Source of the DNA: an uncultured Caulobacterales bacterium
Lineage (GTDB): Bacteria; Pseudomonadota; Alphaproteobacteria; Caulobacterales; Maricaulaceae
Reading direction: 5' to 3'
Assembly (NCBI GenBank): GCA_937928165.1
Contig: CALFVT010000003.1
Location: 1 to 64,000, forward strand
Length of the DNA stretch: 64,000 nucleotides
Shown here: positions 8,372-17,481 of the stretch, in pieces
Position numbering within the stretch: position 1 is the first letter of the stretch
Layout: each line of letters begins with the position of its first letter
Made by a program: the position numbers and the translations under genes
Notes under the pieces: model-generated
What the model saw: only the letters and a program-made list of their open reading frames with translations
The model's database searches: none
Told to the model about the DNA's origin: nothing

Positions 8372-9091
8372 CTAGCGCGTTTCGGCAAGCGTGGCAATCT
8401 CGGCCCGAAGCTCATCTAGCCCGTTTTTCTTTACAGATGATGTGCAGATCAGTTCCGGAAAAGCTGCGGGGCGTTTTTTCACCCGCCGCGCTGTCTTTTT
8501 TATAATTTTTTCAAGCTCGCCCTTTTTAAGCTTATCGGTTTTTGTCATGATAAGTTGATAGGTCACTGCCGCTTCATCGAGCATCTCCATGATATCAATA
8601 TCACTATCTTTAAGGCCGTGGCGGCTATCAATAAGCACAAAAACCCGGCGCAGGGGCGCCCGCCCGCGCAGGTAATCTCGGGTCAAACCCGTCCAATTCG
8701 CAATATCTTTTTTAGAGGCCCGTGCATAACCATAGCCCGGTAAATCCACCACGCGGATGCGCTCATCCACATTGAAATAATTCAGCTCTCGCGTACGGCC
8801 CGGCGTATTTGAAGCTCGGGCTAAATCCTTACGGTTCGTCAGGGCGTTAATCAGCGAAGATTTCCCAACATTTGACCGTCCCGCAAAACAAACCTCTGGC
8901 ATATTGGGCGGCGGCAAGGCCGAAAGCTTGACCACGCTGAGCATAAAAGTGACGTCCCGGGCAAATAAAAGCCGACCGGCCTCTATTTGCGCGCGGCTAT
9001 GGGCGGGTGTAATATTCACCGCAGCGTCATCCTTAGCTTCGCTTGAATCTACATCCACAGAAACACTGTCATCATCATGAGTCTCTGTCAT
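8372..9091 (-). CDS. engB: Ribosome-biogenesis GTPase EngB/YihA/YsxC
   Basis: 239-residue P-loop GTPase needed for 50S subunit assembly. G1 is GRSNVGKSS (71-79), the switch II region contains DLPGYGYAR, and G4 is TKTDK. An acidic, probably disordered extension of about 40 residues (DDDSVSVDVDSSEAKDD) precedes the GTPase core. Another ATG nearer the core would shorten it, but the open frame supports the longer form. It sits between yidC and argB. Confidence 0.96.
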   Translation of the reverse strand: MTETHDDDSVSVDVDSSEAKDDAAVNITPAHSRAQIEAGRLLFARDVTFMLSVVKLSALPPPNMPEVCFAGRSNVGKSSLINALTNRKDLARASNTPGRTRELNYFNVDERIRVVDLPGYGYARASKKDIANWTGLTRDYLRGRAPLRRVFVLIDSRHGLKDSDIDIMEMLDEAAVTYQLIMTKTDKLKKGELEKIIKKTARRVKKRPAAFPELICTSSVKKNGLDELRAEIATLAETR

Positions 9092-9127
9092 AAACTTGTC
9101 CTAAAGGCCTACCATTTAAGCGCTATC

Positions 9128-10960
9128 TTATGTTCCGTCGACAGGATCTGGTTTCCCCGTAATCTTACGGAAAAACTTATCAATCGGCGTATCCACTTTA
9201 AACTTACGAGTAATCACATATTGTTGGATGAAGGTGAGAATATTGCTCCATACCCAATAGACCAGAAGTCCGGCTGCGAATGATTTAATTACGAACATAA
9301 ATATCCACGGCATCCATTTGAAAATTTTTGCCTGCATCGCCATTGGATCAGGGGCATCGCCCGGCTGAGGCGGCGGCGCACCCGCCCCTGGCATGGTTTG
9401 CAAAGTCTGCATCATAGCAAATGTAATACCGTAAAGCAGCGCGAGAGGCCCAAGGGCTAAAAATCCCATAATCGTACCAAGGAGCGGTACATTTTCAAAC
9501 GGAATACCCGCCCATGGGAATAAACTAAAGCCGTTCAGAATGGAGAGCGGGTCCATAGCGGACAAGTCTTTAATCCAGCCAAAGAACGGCGCATGGCGCA
9601 TATCCACATTAATAAACACCGTTTTGTATAGGGCAAAAAAGATAAAGATCGTCGGGATAATCGGCAGGCAGCCCGCCATAGGATTAACCCCTTCTTTTTT
9701 GTAAAGGCCCATCATCTCTTGCTGGAGCTTAACCCGATCATCCTTATAGAGCGCTTGGATTTTCTTTAATTTGGGTTGCACTTTTTTCATCTTTGCTTGA
9801 GAGGCATATTGTTTATTATAAAGCGGGAACATCAAGGCCTTAAGGATAAAAGTCAGCACCATAATCCCAAGGCCAAAATTACCAATCGCTGCCCCAAAAT
9901 AAGACAAAGCAATGGTCATGGGCCGAGATAATAATCTTAACCGGCCATAATCAATCGCCCGTTCTATCTCTGAAATGCCGTGAGTTTTTTCATAACTGAC
10001 GAGCAATTCTCTATCTTTGGCCCCGACAAAAATATGCCCAACGGAATCCACAGAACTTCCTGCCGTTAAGGTGAGCGGCGCTGTGTCATATCCTGCTTCA
10101 TAAACATCGCGGTTATTTCTATATTCATAGTTAAAGCTTGACGTTGCCCGTGAAGCCTGCGGACTAATTGCCGCTTGGAGCCAATATTTACTGGTTAGGC
10201 CGCTCCAAATACCACTGCCTTGGTGAACTTCGCTGCCGGTTTTCGCGAGCTTTGCATATTTTTTCTTATGCAAGCGCTTATCCACAATCGACAGCGCCCC
10301 TTGGTGTAAGATGAAATCATTTCTTTGTTCAAAATCATCCGGCAAGCCATGTTGCCGCGAGGCGCCTTTTCGGGTCAGGATAATCTCTTGGCCGGAGGTG
10401 TTAACGACTTTATCTGTAAGTGTGATGAGATAACGCTCATCCACTGTTACGGTGCGCTCAACGGTGAACCCCTCCCCTTGATGTATAAGTACAATCGGCG
10501 CGCCGGGGGATAAAACATCACCAGATTTTACGCCCCACTGCGTATCAGCGCCGGAGCCGCCTTCTGCGCGGGTCCAGTTATCAAACACATAGGCGGCTTT
10601 ATCGGCGTTCTCTGGGGTTAGCAGCACAACATTGCCGCTATCATCGTCAAGAGTTGCTTTGTAGTTTTTAAGCTCAATATCATCAAAGCGGGAGCCTTTA
10701 ACACGAAAAGAGCCTTTGAGGGAGGGTGTGTCAATTTTAATACGGTTTATGCCTGTATCCGCCAGTGCTTCTTCGCGGGTGATAATGACCTGCTCAACGG
10801 GTGTGGTAACGGCTGGGCCTTGAGCCTCTACGCGGGCTTGCTCTGCAGCGATATCAAGCTGGGCCGCTTTTTGCGCCGGCGCAAGATAAAAATACCAATA
10901 GCCGACTAAAAGTAAGCCCGAAAGCACCATTGCTGTCAAAAAATTCTTTTGTTCATCCAT
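9128..10960 (-). CDS. yidC: Membrane protein insertase YidC
   Basis: 610 residues, full length for a Gram-negative YidC. It inserts inner-membrane proteins with or without SecYEG. The N-terminal helix (about 8-27) is followed by the large periplasmic domain (to about residue 340), then the conserved 60KD_IMP core with five helices: FGLGIMVLTFILKALMFPLY, the cytoplasmic coiled region KMKKVQPKLKKIQ, NPMAGCLPIIPTIFIFFALY, and the last helices ending in LVYWVWSNILTFIQQY. Directly downstream of rnpA (49 bases). No yidD gene lies between rnpA and yidC, unlike many bacteria. Confidence 0.98.
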   Translation of the reverse strand: MDEQKNFLTAMVLSGLLLVGYWYFYLAPAQKAAQLDIAAEQARVEAQGPAVTTPVEQVIITREEALADTGINRIKIDTPSLKGSFRVKGSRFDDIELKNYKATLDDDSGNVVLLTPENADKAAYVFDNWTRAEGGSGADTQWGVKSGDVLSPGAPIVLIHQGEGFTVERTVTVDERYLITLTDKVVNTSGQEIILTRKGASRQHGLPDDFEQRNDFILHQGALSIVDKRLHKKKYAKLAKTGSEVHQGSGIWSGLTSKYWLQAAISPQASRATSSFNYEYRNNRDVYEAGYDTAPLTLTAGSSVDSVGHIFVGAKDRELLVSYEKTHGISEIERAIDYGRLRLLSRPMTIALSYFGAAIGNFGLGIMVLTFILKALMFPLYNKQYASQAKMKKVQPKLKKIQALYKDDRVKLQQEMMGLYKKEGVNPMAGCLPIIPTIFIFFALYKTVFINVDMRHAPFFGWIKDLSAMDPLSILNGFSLFPWAGIPFENVPLLGTIMGFLALGPLALLYGITFAMMQTLQTMPGAGAPPPQPGDAPDPMAMQAKIFKWMPWIFMFVIKSFAAGLLVYWVWSNILTFIQQYVITRKFKVDTPIDKFFRKITGKPDPVDGT

Positions 10961-11009
10961 CGGGAGAATCTCGCCTCTTTAGCTCAGTATATAGCTATCA
11001 TATTTTGAA

Positions 11010-11387
11010 TTATAAGGCCTTGTGAACGTCACAGACCGCGTCTTTCGGCGCGAGCTTTAACAAGGCCTGCCGCACATCGTCAAGAAGCCGTTTAAACTCT
11101 CTTAGGCTTGTGCCTTGGCGCGCAATAAAAACATAATCAAACCCCGGCGCCCCAAGTTCCGGTAGAACCGCCCGTGCGGCTTCGCGAAGGCGGCGTTTGG
11201 CGCGGTTACGCTGCACCGCATTGCCGATTTTCTTCGTCGCTGTAAAGCCGACTCTTATACCGTCATGGTTAGGATTAGCGCGGGCCTGTATCACAACGCC
11301 GCCAATGGCGCGGTACGCCCCGTCCCGCACAAATAAAAACTCGGTGCGGCGTGTCAGCCGACCGAGTCGCTTGTCTTTAACAGTCAC
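11010..11387 (-). CDS. rnpA: Ribonuclease P protein component
   Basis: 125-residue basic protein that partners the M1 RNA in 5' maturation of tRNA. The RNR signature is present as NRAKRRLREAAR, preceded by GFTATKKIGNAVQ. It follows rpmH by 43 bases on the same strand, as in nearly all bacteria. The M1 RNA gene itself is not in the window. Confidence 0.95.
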   Translation of the reverse strand: MTVKDKRLGRLTRRTEFLFVRDGAYRAIGGVVIQARANPNHDGIRVGFTATKKIGNAVQRNRAKRRLREAARAVLPELGAPGFDYVFIARQGTSLREFKRLLDDVRQALLKLAPKDAVCDVHKAL

Positions 11388-11391
11388 GGCG

Positions 11392-11421
11392 CAAAAGAAA
11401 CATCACGGCAAAGAACCGTGA
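11392..11421 (-). terminator. Hairpin with T-rich tail between rpmH and rnpA
   Basis: TCACGG (11403-11408) pairs with CCGTGA (11416-11421) around a seven-base loop. On the - strand the hairpin is followed by a T-rich stretch. It lies between rpmH and rnpA, where a partial terminator would lower rnpA expression relative to rpmH. The stem is short, so attenuation is only a suggestion. Confidence 0.45.
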
Positions 11422-11430
11422 GATTTACAT

Positions 11431-11565
11431 TTAAGCAGATAGGACTTTACGGCCTTTGGCGCGGCGACGCGCTAAGACTAGACGGCCAGATTTTGTGGCC
11501 ATGCGCGAACGAAAGCCATGACGGCGTTTGCGAACAAGCTCTGATGGCTGAAATGTACGTTTCAT
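11431..11565 (-). CDS. rpmH: 50S ribosomal protein L34
   Basis: 44 residues, beginning [19 protein letters not shown] and ending GRKVLSA, a textbook L34 that binds 23S rRNA in the large subunit. Its start at 11565 and stop at 11431 were read directly from the reverse complement. First gene of the rpmH-rnpA-yidC-engB-argB run. Confidence 0.98.
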   Translation of the reverse strand: MKRTFQPSELVRKRRHGFRSRMATKSGRLVLARRRAKGRKVLSA

Positions 11566-11898
11566 AATAGGCTCCAAGACCGCGCAGAGGCGGTAAATTC
11601 CACTAAGCCGCGGCTATTACGGCGGCAATCGGCGCAAGTCAAGCGATTCTGATGTCTTTTCACAAAATTGGTATAATCTTTCATCTAAATCACATGCCTT
11701 AATATATCGCCTTATTTTATCACATATATTATCACTTAATCGCGAAAACATCACGAAATTGTAAGATTTATAAATCAAAACGCTCTCCAAATCTCGACGT
11801 TTTGTGAACAGGGGTGAAAAGCTTTTTGAGACTCGCCATGCTAACAGCACCGTGACACCCATGCCAAAACATATTTGGCCGCTTTAAAGAGGAATAAA
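11566..11898. other. Divergent intergenic region, rpmH / DUF547 gene
   Basis: 333 bases without a convincing gene. The rpmH promoter occupies the left part. The middle is AT-rich and carries an 81-codon frame on the - strand (11617-11862) with no ribosome binding site and no protein-like features, which I do not call. The right part presumably holds the promoter of the + strand gene at 11899. Confidence 0.5.
11614..11642 (-). promoter_or_regulatory. Sigma-70-type promoter of rpmH
   Basis: On the - strand TTGACT (11642-11637) and TAATAG (11619-11614) are separated by exactly 17 bases, and the -10 box is about 49 bases before the rpmH start. Position and spacing fit a housekeeping promoter for this operon. 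Confidence 0.6.
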
Positions 11899-12711
11899 AT
11901 GACACGTATTTTACGCAAAATTTTAACACATTCGATGGTTGCCGCGAGTCTTATGGCTGTTGGAACGATCGGCATGACATCACTTATCACGGCGGCTCCG
12001 GCTGCGGCGCAAGATAGTTCTGTCTCCGCCCGCTGGGATACAGCCCTAAAAGGCTATGTTCAGCCCCTTGACGCAAACGGCGTTGCCCGATTTGATTATG
12101 CCGGATTAACGGCCAATGCCGCAGACCGCCAACTCCTTAAAGATTACATTGCTTACCTGGAGACTAAGAATCCTGATAGCATGAGTGAAAATGACGCCTT
12201 AGTTTACTGGGCAAACCTTTATAACGCCGTTACTGTCGATGTTGTCATTAACAAATACCCGGTCAGTTCTATTCGTAAAATTCGCACCGGCTTCTCAATC
12301 GGGCCCTGGAAAGAAGACCGCGTCACCATTAACGGCGTTCGTATGAGCCTTGATGATATCGAACATGGCACAATGCGAAAGAAATACCCCTCACCGCTTG
12401 TGCATTACATGGTTAATTGCGCGTCTATTGGCTGCCCGAATCTTAAAGACGGTTTATGGAAAGCCGAAACCCTTGAGGCAGACCGCACCGAAGCAGCCCG
12501 CACATTTATCGCATCACCGCGCGGCGTGCGGATGACAAATAAAGGCTTGCAAGTTTCGTCCATTTATAAATGGTTCCAAAGTGACTTTGGCGGCAGTAAA
12601 GACGGCGTGATTGCACATATTCGTGAATATGCTGGCCCTGAGCTTGCAAAAGCGATAGACGACGGCATAAAAATACGTGGATTTGAATATGATTGGGACC
12701 TTAACGAATAG
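11899..12711 (+). CDS. DUF547 protein, secreted
   Basis: 270 residues; the ATG at 11899 has GAGG 9 bases upstream and is preferred to a frame opening at 11875. A signal peptide of about 35-40 residues ends near APAAAQ. The body is a DUF547 domain, with the conserved ALVYWANLYNAVTVDVV, HYMVNCASIGCPNL and a C-terminal YEW-like motif (FEYDWDLNE). The conserved Cys pair (NCASIGC) suggests a papain-like or redox fold, but the biochemistry is unknown. It is followed by a TVP38 membrane protein and a flavin disulfide reductase, a recurring neighbourhood. Confidence 0.85.
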   Translation: MTRILRKILTHSMVAASLMAVGTIGMTSLITAAPAAAQDSSVSARWDTALKGYVQPLDANGVARFDYAGLTANAADRQLLKDYIAYLETKNPDSMSENDALVYWANLYNAVTVDVVINKYPVSSIRKIRTGFSIGPWKEDRVTINGVRMSLDDIEHGTMRKKYPSPLVHYMVNCASIGCPNLKDGLWKAETLEADRTEAARTFIASPRGVRMTNKGLQVSSIYKWFQSDFGGSKDGVIAHIREYAGPELAKAIDDGIKIRGFEYDWDLNE

Positions 12712-12751
12712 GTCTCAATCGATTAGGGAATATATTAAAGAGAGATTTGTC

Positions 12752-13510
12752 ATGACAGACACAGTAATTGAAACAGAAAAAAAGCCATCTACGCTGAAAA
12801 AGTTTTTACCTTTAATCGTGATTGCTGCAGGCTTTGCCTTCGCCTATTTCATGGGCTGGACAAAATACCTTAATCCGCAACTACTTGTTGACAATGCTGA
12901 TTATTTGCAAAACCTTGTGAATGACAATTTCTTATTAGTACTGATTGGCTTTATCGCGCTTTATGCGGTTCTAACGGTATTCATGTTACCCGCCAGTATC
13001 CTGACAGTTGCAAGTGGTTTCTTATTTGGTGTTTATGTCGGTGCGCCCGCTGTCGTGGTCGGCGCAACCCTTGGCGCATGCGGTCTATTCCTTGCCGCAA
13101 AGACTTCCCTTCAAGACACACTCAAGGGTATTGCAGGGCCGTTTGTGTCTAAAATGGAAGCCGAGTATAATGAGAGCCCGTTCTCTTACCTCTTCACATT
13201 GCGCCTCATTCCCGTATTTCCATTCGCCGTTGCAAATATTGCGCCGGCCCTATTAGGCGCCAAGTTTCGTGACTATGTCATCACAACAGCCATTGGTATT
13301 ATTCCCGGTACAGTTGCTTACTCTTTAATTGGTGATGGACTGCGTAAAACCATTATCGAGGCGGGCGCGAATACTGATGACATTAATGTCGGTGAACTCA
13401 TGGGAGCTACTTTTATTAACATGCTTCCTGCCTTTGGCATGTTAATTCTCGTCGCCCTCATTCCTGTTGTCTATAAAAAATTCATTAAGAAAACACCGAA
13501 TGAAGCTTAG
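12752..13510 (+). CDS. TVP38/TMEM64-family (DedA-superfamily) membrane protein
   Basis: 252 residues, start chosen at the ATG at 12752 behind AAAGAGAG. It has an N-terminal helix (about 20-38), a second near 65-90, and the SNARE-associated/VTT core with GFLFGVYVGAPAVVVGATLGA and the re-entrant signature LRLIPVFPFAVANIAPALLGA. Proteins of this superfamily act in lipid scrambling or membrane transport. The gene sits between a DUF547 gene (40 bases) and a flavin disulfide reductase, so a shared envelope redox or lipid role is likely but unproven. Confidence 0.88.
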   Translation: MTDTVIETEKKPSTLKKFLPLIVIAAGFAFAYFMGWTKYLNPQLLVDNADYLQNLVNDNFLLVLIGFIALYAVLTVFMLPASILTVASGFLFGVYVGAPAVVVGATLGACGLFLAAKTSLQDTLKGIAGPFVSKMEAEYNESPFSYLFTLRLIPVFPFAVANIAPALLGAKFRDYVITTAIGIIPGTVAYSLIGDGLRKTIIEAGANTDDINVGELMGATFINMLPAFGMLILVALIPVVYKKFIKKTPNEA

Positions 13511-13652
13511 GCTCCTCAAAATAAATTGCAGATTAAATAATGACTCTTTTGAGGCTTGCTAAAACCCAGCCTCACATTTAGCACATAAAAAAAGGGGGCT
13601 TGCACATTTATGCGGCTTTTCCTTTTACCAGATCAAAAAAGAGAGGACAGAC
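13511..13652. other. Structured spacer with two mutually exclusive hairpins
   Basis: CCTCAAAA (13514-13521) can pair with TTTTGAGG (13547-13554), while TGAGGC (13550-13555) can pair with GCCTCA (13569-13574). The two stems share bases and cannot form together. No clear U-tract follows the second stem. This may be a leader of the next gene or chance. Confidence 0.25.
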
Positions 13653-15086
13653 ATGTCTAAGAAACAATATGATGTAGATTTATGCGTAATCGGCGCAGGT
13701 TCTGGCGGTTTATCCCTCGCATGGGTTGCGGCCAATCTTGACCTGAATGTCGTCTTGTTTGAAGCTGATAAAATGGGCGGTGACTGCCTTAACCATGGCT
13801 GCGTTCCGTCCAAAGCTATGATTGCGGCCGGTAAACATGCACAGGCCTTTAGAAACGGCGCAGCCTTTGGCATTACCCCCGCCGAGCCCGAAATTGATTT
13901 CGCCAAGGTTAAAGAACATATTGCCGGCGTGATTAAAACCATTGAGCCCGTTGATAGTGTTGAGCGCTATGAAAGCTTTGGCACGCAAGTCATTACTGAA
14001 CGGGCCCGTTTCAAAGACGCCAATACGGTCGAATCAGACACAACAGAAGTGCGCGCAAAACGCTTTGTTGTCGCCACAGGCTCCCGCGCTGCTGCGCCGC
14101 CTATTCCCGGCCTTGATAAAGTCGATTACCTGACCAATGAAAACATCTTCTCCGTCCCTGATTTGCCAAAACATTTATTGGTCATTGGCTCTGGCCCAAT
14201 CGGTCTTGAGCTAGGGCAATCATTCCGCCGTTTTGGTTCGGAGGTAACTATTTTTGATATTTCAACATGCCTCAGCCGCAGCGAGCCTGAACATGCAGAG
14301 ATCATGCAAAAATCACTCGAAGCCGAAGGCATAACCTTCCATGCTCCGGTCAATATTCAAGAGGTGAAATCAACAAAAACGTCGGTCACGATTGTCCTTG
14401 AAGGCGGGGAAGAAGTTAAAGGCTCCCACCTTTTGGTCGCTGCCGGACGCCGCCCTGTTATGGACGGGCTCAACCTTGACGCCGCCGGAATTGAACATGG
14501 CCGCGGCGGAATAGTCACAGATGATTACCTACGTACAACGAATAAAAAAGTCTGGGCGATTGGGGATGTTTCCGGCAAGGGCGGACTCACCCATGCGGCG
14601 AACTTCCACGCTGGACAAATCTCTAAAAACTTTTATTTCACCCCTCCTGGCATGAATGTCAAAGCCACGACCGACCGCATGCCCGCCGTTATCTACGCCG
14701 AGCCTGAGCTGGCTACCATTGGCATGAGCGAAGCCCAAGCCCGTGAAGCCGGAACCTTTGACCGGGCCGTGCATTGGGAGATGGAAGAAAACGACCGCTC
14801 CATTGCCGAGTTAACGACTCACGGCGCCGTTAAAATCATTTGCGGTAAAAAGGGCAAAATCCTTGGCGCATCTATTGTCGGCCCGCAGGCCGGTGAAATG
14901 ATTCACATGATTTCTGTTGCTATGGCCAATAAAGTCAAAATCAGCGGCCTATCCCAAATTATCTCCCCCTACCCAACCCGCTCAGAAGCGGTTAAACGGG
15001 CTGCGAGTTCCTATTACACGGAGATGCTTTTTGGCGAAGGTAGTAAGTTTAAAAAACTTGCTAAGTTTTGGACTCGCTTCCACTAG
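13653..15086 (+). CDS. Flavin disulfide reductase, mercuric-reductase/dihydrolipoamide-dehydrogenase-like
   Basis: 477 residues with FAD-binding GAGSGG (14-19), redox-active GGDCLNHGC (C45 and C50), an NAD(P)-binding GSGPIGLELGQ segment near residue 180 and GDV of the second FAD site near 310. The dimerisation domain ends with SPYPTRSEA in place of the His-Pro dyad of true lipoamide dehydrogenases. There is no C-terminal vicinal cysteine pair and no N-terminal metal-binding domain, so mercury reduction is unlikely. Such proteins often accompany TVP38 genes. The electron acceptor is unknown. Confidence 0.85.
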   Translation: MSKKQYDVDLCVIGAGSGGLSLAWVAANLDLNVVLFEADKMGGDCLNHGCVPSKAMIAAGKHAQAFRNGAAFGITPAEPEIDFAKVKEHIAGVIKTIEPVDSVERYESFGTQVITERARFKDANTVESDTTEVRAKRFVVATGSRAAAPPIPGLDKVDYLTNENIFSVPDLPKHLLVIGSGPIGLELGQSFRRFGSEVTIFDISTCLSRSEPEHAEIMQKSLEAEGITFHAPVNIQEVKSTKTSVTIVLEGGEEVKGSHLLVAAGRRPVMDGLNLDAAGIEHGRGGIVTDDYLRTTNKKVWAIGDVSGKGGLTHAANFHAGQISKNFYFTPPGMNVKATTDRMPAVIYAEPELATIGMSEAQAREAGTFDRAVHWEMEENDRSIAELTTHGAVKIICGKKGKILGASIVGPQAGEMIHMISVAMANKVKISGLSQIISPYPTRSEAVKRAASSYYTEMLFGEGSKFKKLAKFWTRFH

Positions 15087-15108
15087 GTTTTTTGTCTAAT
15101 AAGCGCCT

Positions 15109-16569
15109 ATGCTAGGCTCTTTAAGTCCCAAACGATTATCCGGCAAGCTCCTGCTCATGACGATTGGTTTCGTCATGCTCGCAGAGCTTGTTATTTTCGT
15201 GCCTTCCGCCGCGATTCATCGGCAAAACTGGCTTAGCGAGCGAATCAATCAAGTTGATATTTTAAATCTAGCTCTACAAGGCGTCGAGGACTTCCAAGCC
15301 AGTAACGAGCTAACCCAGCGGGTTATGAATGATACAGATATTGTCATGGCCGCAGAACGCCATGACGGGATGAGCCAATTACTCCTAGGCGCACCTCCAA
15401 CGGATGATCAAACCATCGTTGTCATTGATATTACCAAGACAAGAAAAATCCCTAAATTTATAGACTTCTTCAAAACATTTTTCGGTCCCAGTCACGGTTA
15501 TTACCGCGTCATAGGCAATGCCAGTATTCCCAAAGACGGGAATATTGAAATTATTATTCCCCGTGAAAATATTAAACTCGACCTGCGGGCTTATTTTAAA
15601 AACATCTTTTTTATCTCCCTTGCCATTGCCATTATCACAGGCAGTTTGATTTATTTAACAATGGCCCTTCTGATTATCCGGCCCATACAATCTATCGCTC
15701 AGAATGTTGCAAGCTTCCAAAATGCCCCTGAAACAGCGCCGCTTGACCCCATCCCTTCACAGCGCGGCGATGAGATTGGTGATTTACAGCGGGCCGTCGC
15801 CGATATGAAGCAAAGCGTTCGCGGCTCCCTTAAACAACGGCAACGCCTTGCAACTTTAGGCCTAGCCGTGGCTAAGATTAATCATGATCTTAGAAATGTT
15901 CTCACCTCCGCTCAGCTTATTTCAGACCGCCTTACAACGGTTGAAGACCCCAAAGTTGCGCGTATGGGCGACCGGCTCACCCGCGCCATTGACCGCGGCG
16001 TCAAGCTAACGCGTGACGTGCTTAATTTCTCCAACCCAGTGAACGAACCGGTTAAAAGCGAGCCTATGCGAATTTCATTCCTGCTCGGTGAAGTAGCAGG
16101 AGACGTACTGCCTAATTTTGGCACGGGCCCGCGTAGGATTAAATTTATGAATGATGTTCCCAGTGATCTACAAGTCGCAGTGGACGGGGATCACAGCTAC
16201 CGCATCTTTCATAACCTTATGCGAAATGCCGCGCAGGCTATGGCTGCCTTAACCGATGATAACGCCGAACGACTCCTTCGCGTTTATGTGGATACTGGCG
16301 AAGATTACGTCAATATTCATGTCGCTGACACAGCCGGAGGCTTACCCGATAATGCCAAAGACAAGCTGTTTCGCGCCTTTGCATCTGGCGGTGGACGGGG
16401 CAGTACAGGGCTTGGCCTAACGATTGCAAAAGAACTTGCGCAGGCCCAAGGTGGAGATCTACGCCTTGAGCGGACAAGCCAAAGCGGAACCGTCTTTACA
16501 GTCACCCTTATGCGCTATCAAGATAATAGTAAAAATAAAGCAAAAAATTCTGCGGCGACCCCTGCTTAG
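15109..16569 (+). CDS. Orphan sensor histidine kinase
   Basis: 486 residues: helix 1 (about 14-34), a periplasmic sensor region of about 130 residues, helix 2 (about 165-190), HAMP-like linker, then the kinase. The H-box is KINHDLRNVLTSAQ, the N-box NLMRNAAQAM, the G1 box VADTAGGLP and the G2 box TGLGLTIAKEL. The H-box reads NHDLRN rather than SHELRT, as in a subset of alphaproteobacterial kinases. No response regulator gene is next to it. It lies 22 bases after the flavin reductase gene. Signal unknown. Confidence 0.9.
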   Translation: MLGSLSPKRLSGKLLLMTIGFVMLAELVIFVPSAAIHRQNWLSERINQVDILNLALQGVEDFQASNELTQRVMNDTDIVMAAERHDGMSQLLLGAPPTDDQTIVVIDITKTRKIPKFIDFFKTFFGPSHGYYRVIGNASIPKDGNIEIIIPRENIKLDLRAYFKNIFFISLAIAIITGSLIYLTMALLIIRPIQSIAQNVASFQNAPETAPLDPIPSQRGDEIGDLQRAVADMKQSVRGSLKQRQRLATLGLAVAKINHDLRNVLTSAQLISDRLTTVEDPKVARMGDRLTRAIDRGVKLTRDVLNFSNPVNEPVKSEPMRISFLLGEVAGDVLPNFGTGPRRIKFMNDVPSDLQVAVDGDHSYRIFHNLMRNAAQAMAALTDDNAERLLRVYVDTGEDYVNIHVADTAGGLPDNAKDKLFRAFASGGGRGSTGLGLTIAKELAQAQGGDLRLERTSQSGTVFTVTLMRYQDNSKNKAKNSAATPA

Positions 16570-16689
16570 CTCCCTATATATTTAAACCGCAAAACTATAC
16601 TAAACCTTGCCAAGAGCGCCGCAGCAGGCTTGTTCTTAACGCCGGAATAGCCTATGCGGGAAGCCGTTTCATTTTTAAGGACACGCGCC

Positions 16690-17475
16690 ATGTCGGCTCA
16701 TTTAGAACTTTCATATCGCCCCAATAGTTTTGCAGATGGGGAGCAAGTTAAACTGTCAAGCGACCTTATGGCCGCCAAAGACGGGCGGGCCCGCCTGTTA
16801 ATCGCGCGTTGTCAACTTACTGAAATGTCCCAAGACACATTGGACGTTATGCTTTCGGCGGTTCTGTTGACCAATTATTTATTGATGGGAAGCAGCTCTG
16901 GCCGGGTTGTTAAATTAATCGACATCCTTGGTGCCGGTGAGCGCTTTAATGATATTCAGTCCTATGCCGCCGTGAATTATTTGCGCGCACTTTTAACCGG
17001 CGGATATGCCGCCTTTAATCATGTCGGCACATGGTGCGAAACATTAGGGCTAGAAGGCCATAATCACATCGCCGGTATGAGCCGGTTTTCCGATGTAGAA
17101 AATTTCCTAAAAACCTGTTCCAACCAAGTCCTATCCTCGAAAGACCTCGAAGTCGCCGAAGCCAGTATTGCTATGGGACATGTACTTAATACAGATGAGC
17201 GGTTTAAGCCTTTTGACCTTCAGCAAAGCTCATCCCTGCGTAGCACTCTAAATTGCGGGGAGCTTGTAATGCCGATTTATTTTGACCAGGTCTCTGATTT
17301 TGACCGGGTCATTATACGGACAACTAAAGACCGTAATATCGTACAACTTGATATGAACTTCACAGATATTGATGCCTTTAGGGATTCGTTTACGCCCGCT
17401 TCAAAACACCTTTATGATTTAAATTTCATGCGCCAATATCCTGCGATGAACGCACAGAAACCTTTTCTAAGCTAG
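16690..17475 (+). CDS. Hypothetical cytosolic protein (261 aa)
   Basis: Starts at the ATG at 16690, which has AAGGA upstream; a frame opening at 16654 is possible. No signal peptide or membrane helix. The sequence is a mixture of helices and ends with a beta-rich part containing IIRTTKDRNIVQLDMNF. I do not recognise a family. It lies between an orphan histidine kinase and tyrA, 6 bases before the latter, and is probably co-transcribed with tyrA. Codon use looks normal for the window, so it is a real gene. Confidence 0.7.
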   Translation: MSAHLELSYRPNSFADGEQVKLSSDLMAAKDGRARLLIARCQLTEMSQDTLDVMLSAVLLTNYLLMGSSSGRVVKLIDILGAGERFNDIQSYAAVNYLRALLTGGYAAFNHVGTWCETLGLEGHNHIAGMSRFSDVENFLKTCSNQVLSSKDLEVAEASIAMGHVLNTDERFKPFDLQQSSSLRSTLNCGELVMPIYFDQVSDFDRVIIRTTKDRNIVQLDMNFTDIDAFRDSFTPASKHLYDLNFMRQYPAMNAQKPFLS

Positions 17476-17481
17476 GCAGTT

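Noticed and set aside
11617-11862. 81-residue frame on the - strand upstream of rpmH
   Set aside because: No start signal, unusual residue composition, overlaps the rpmH promoter region.
13653-15086. Mercuric reductase (merA)
   Set aside because: Has the redox cysteine pair but lacks the C-terminal vicinal cysteines and the metal-binding N-terminus; no other mer genes nearby.
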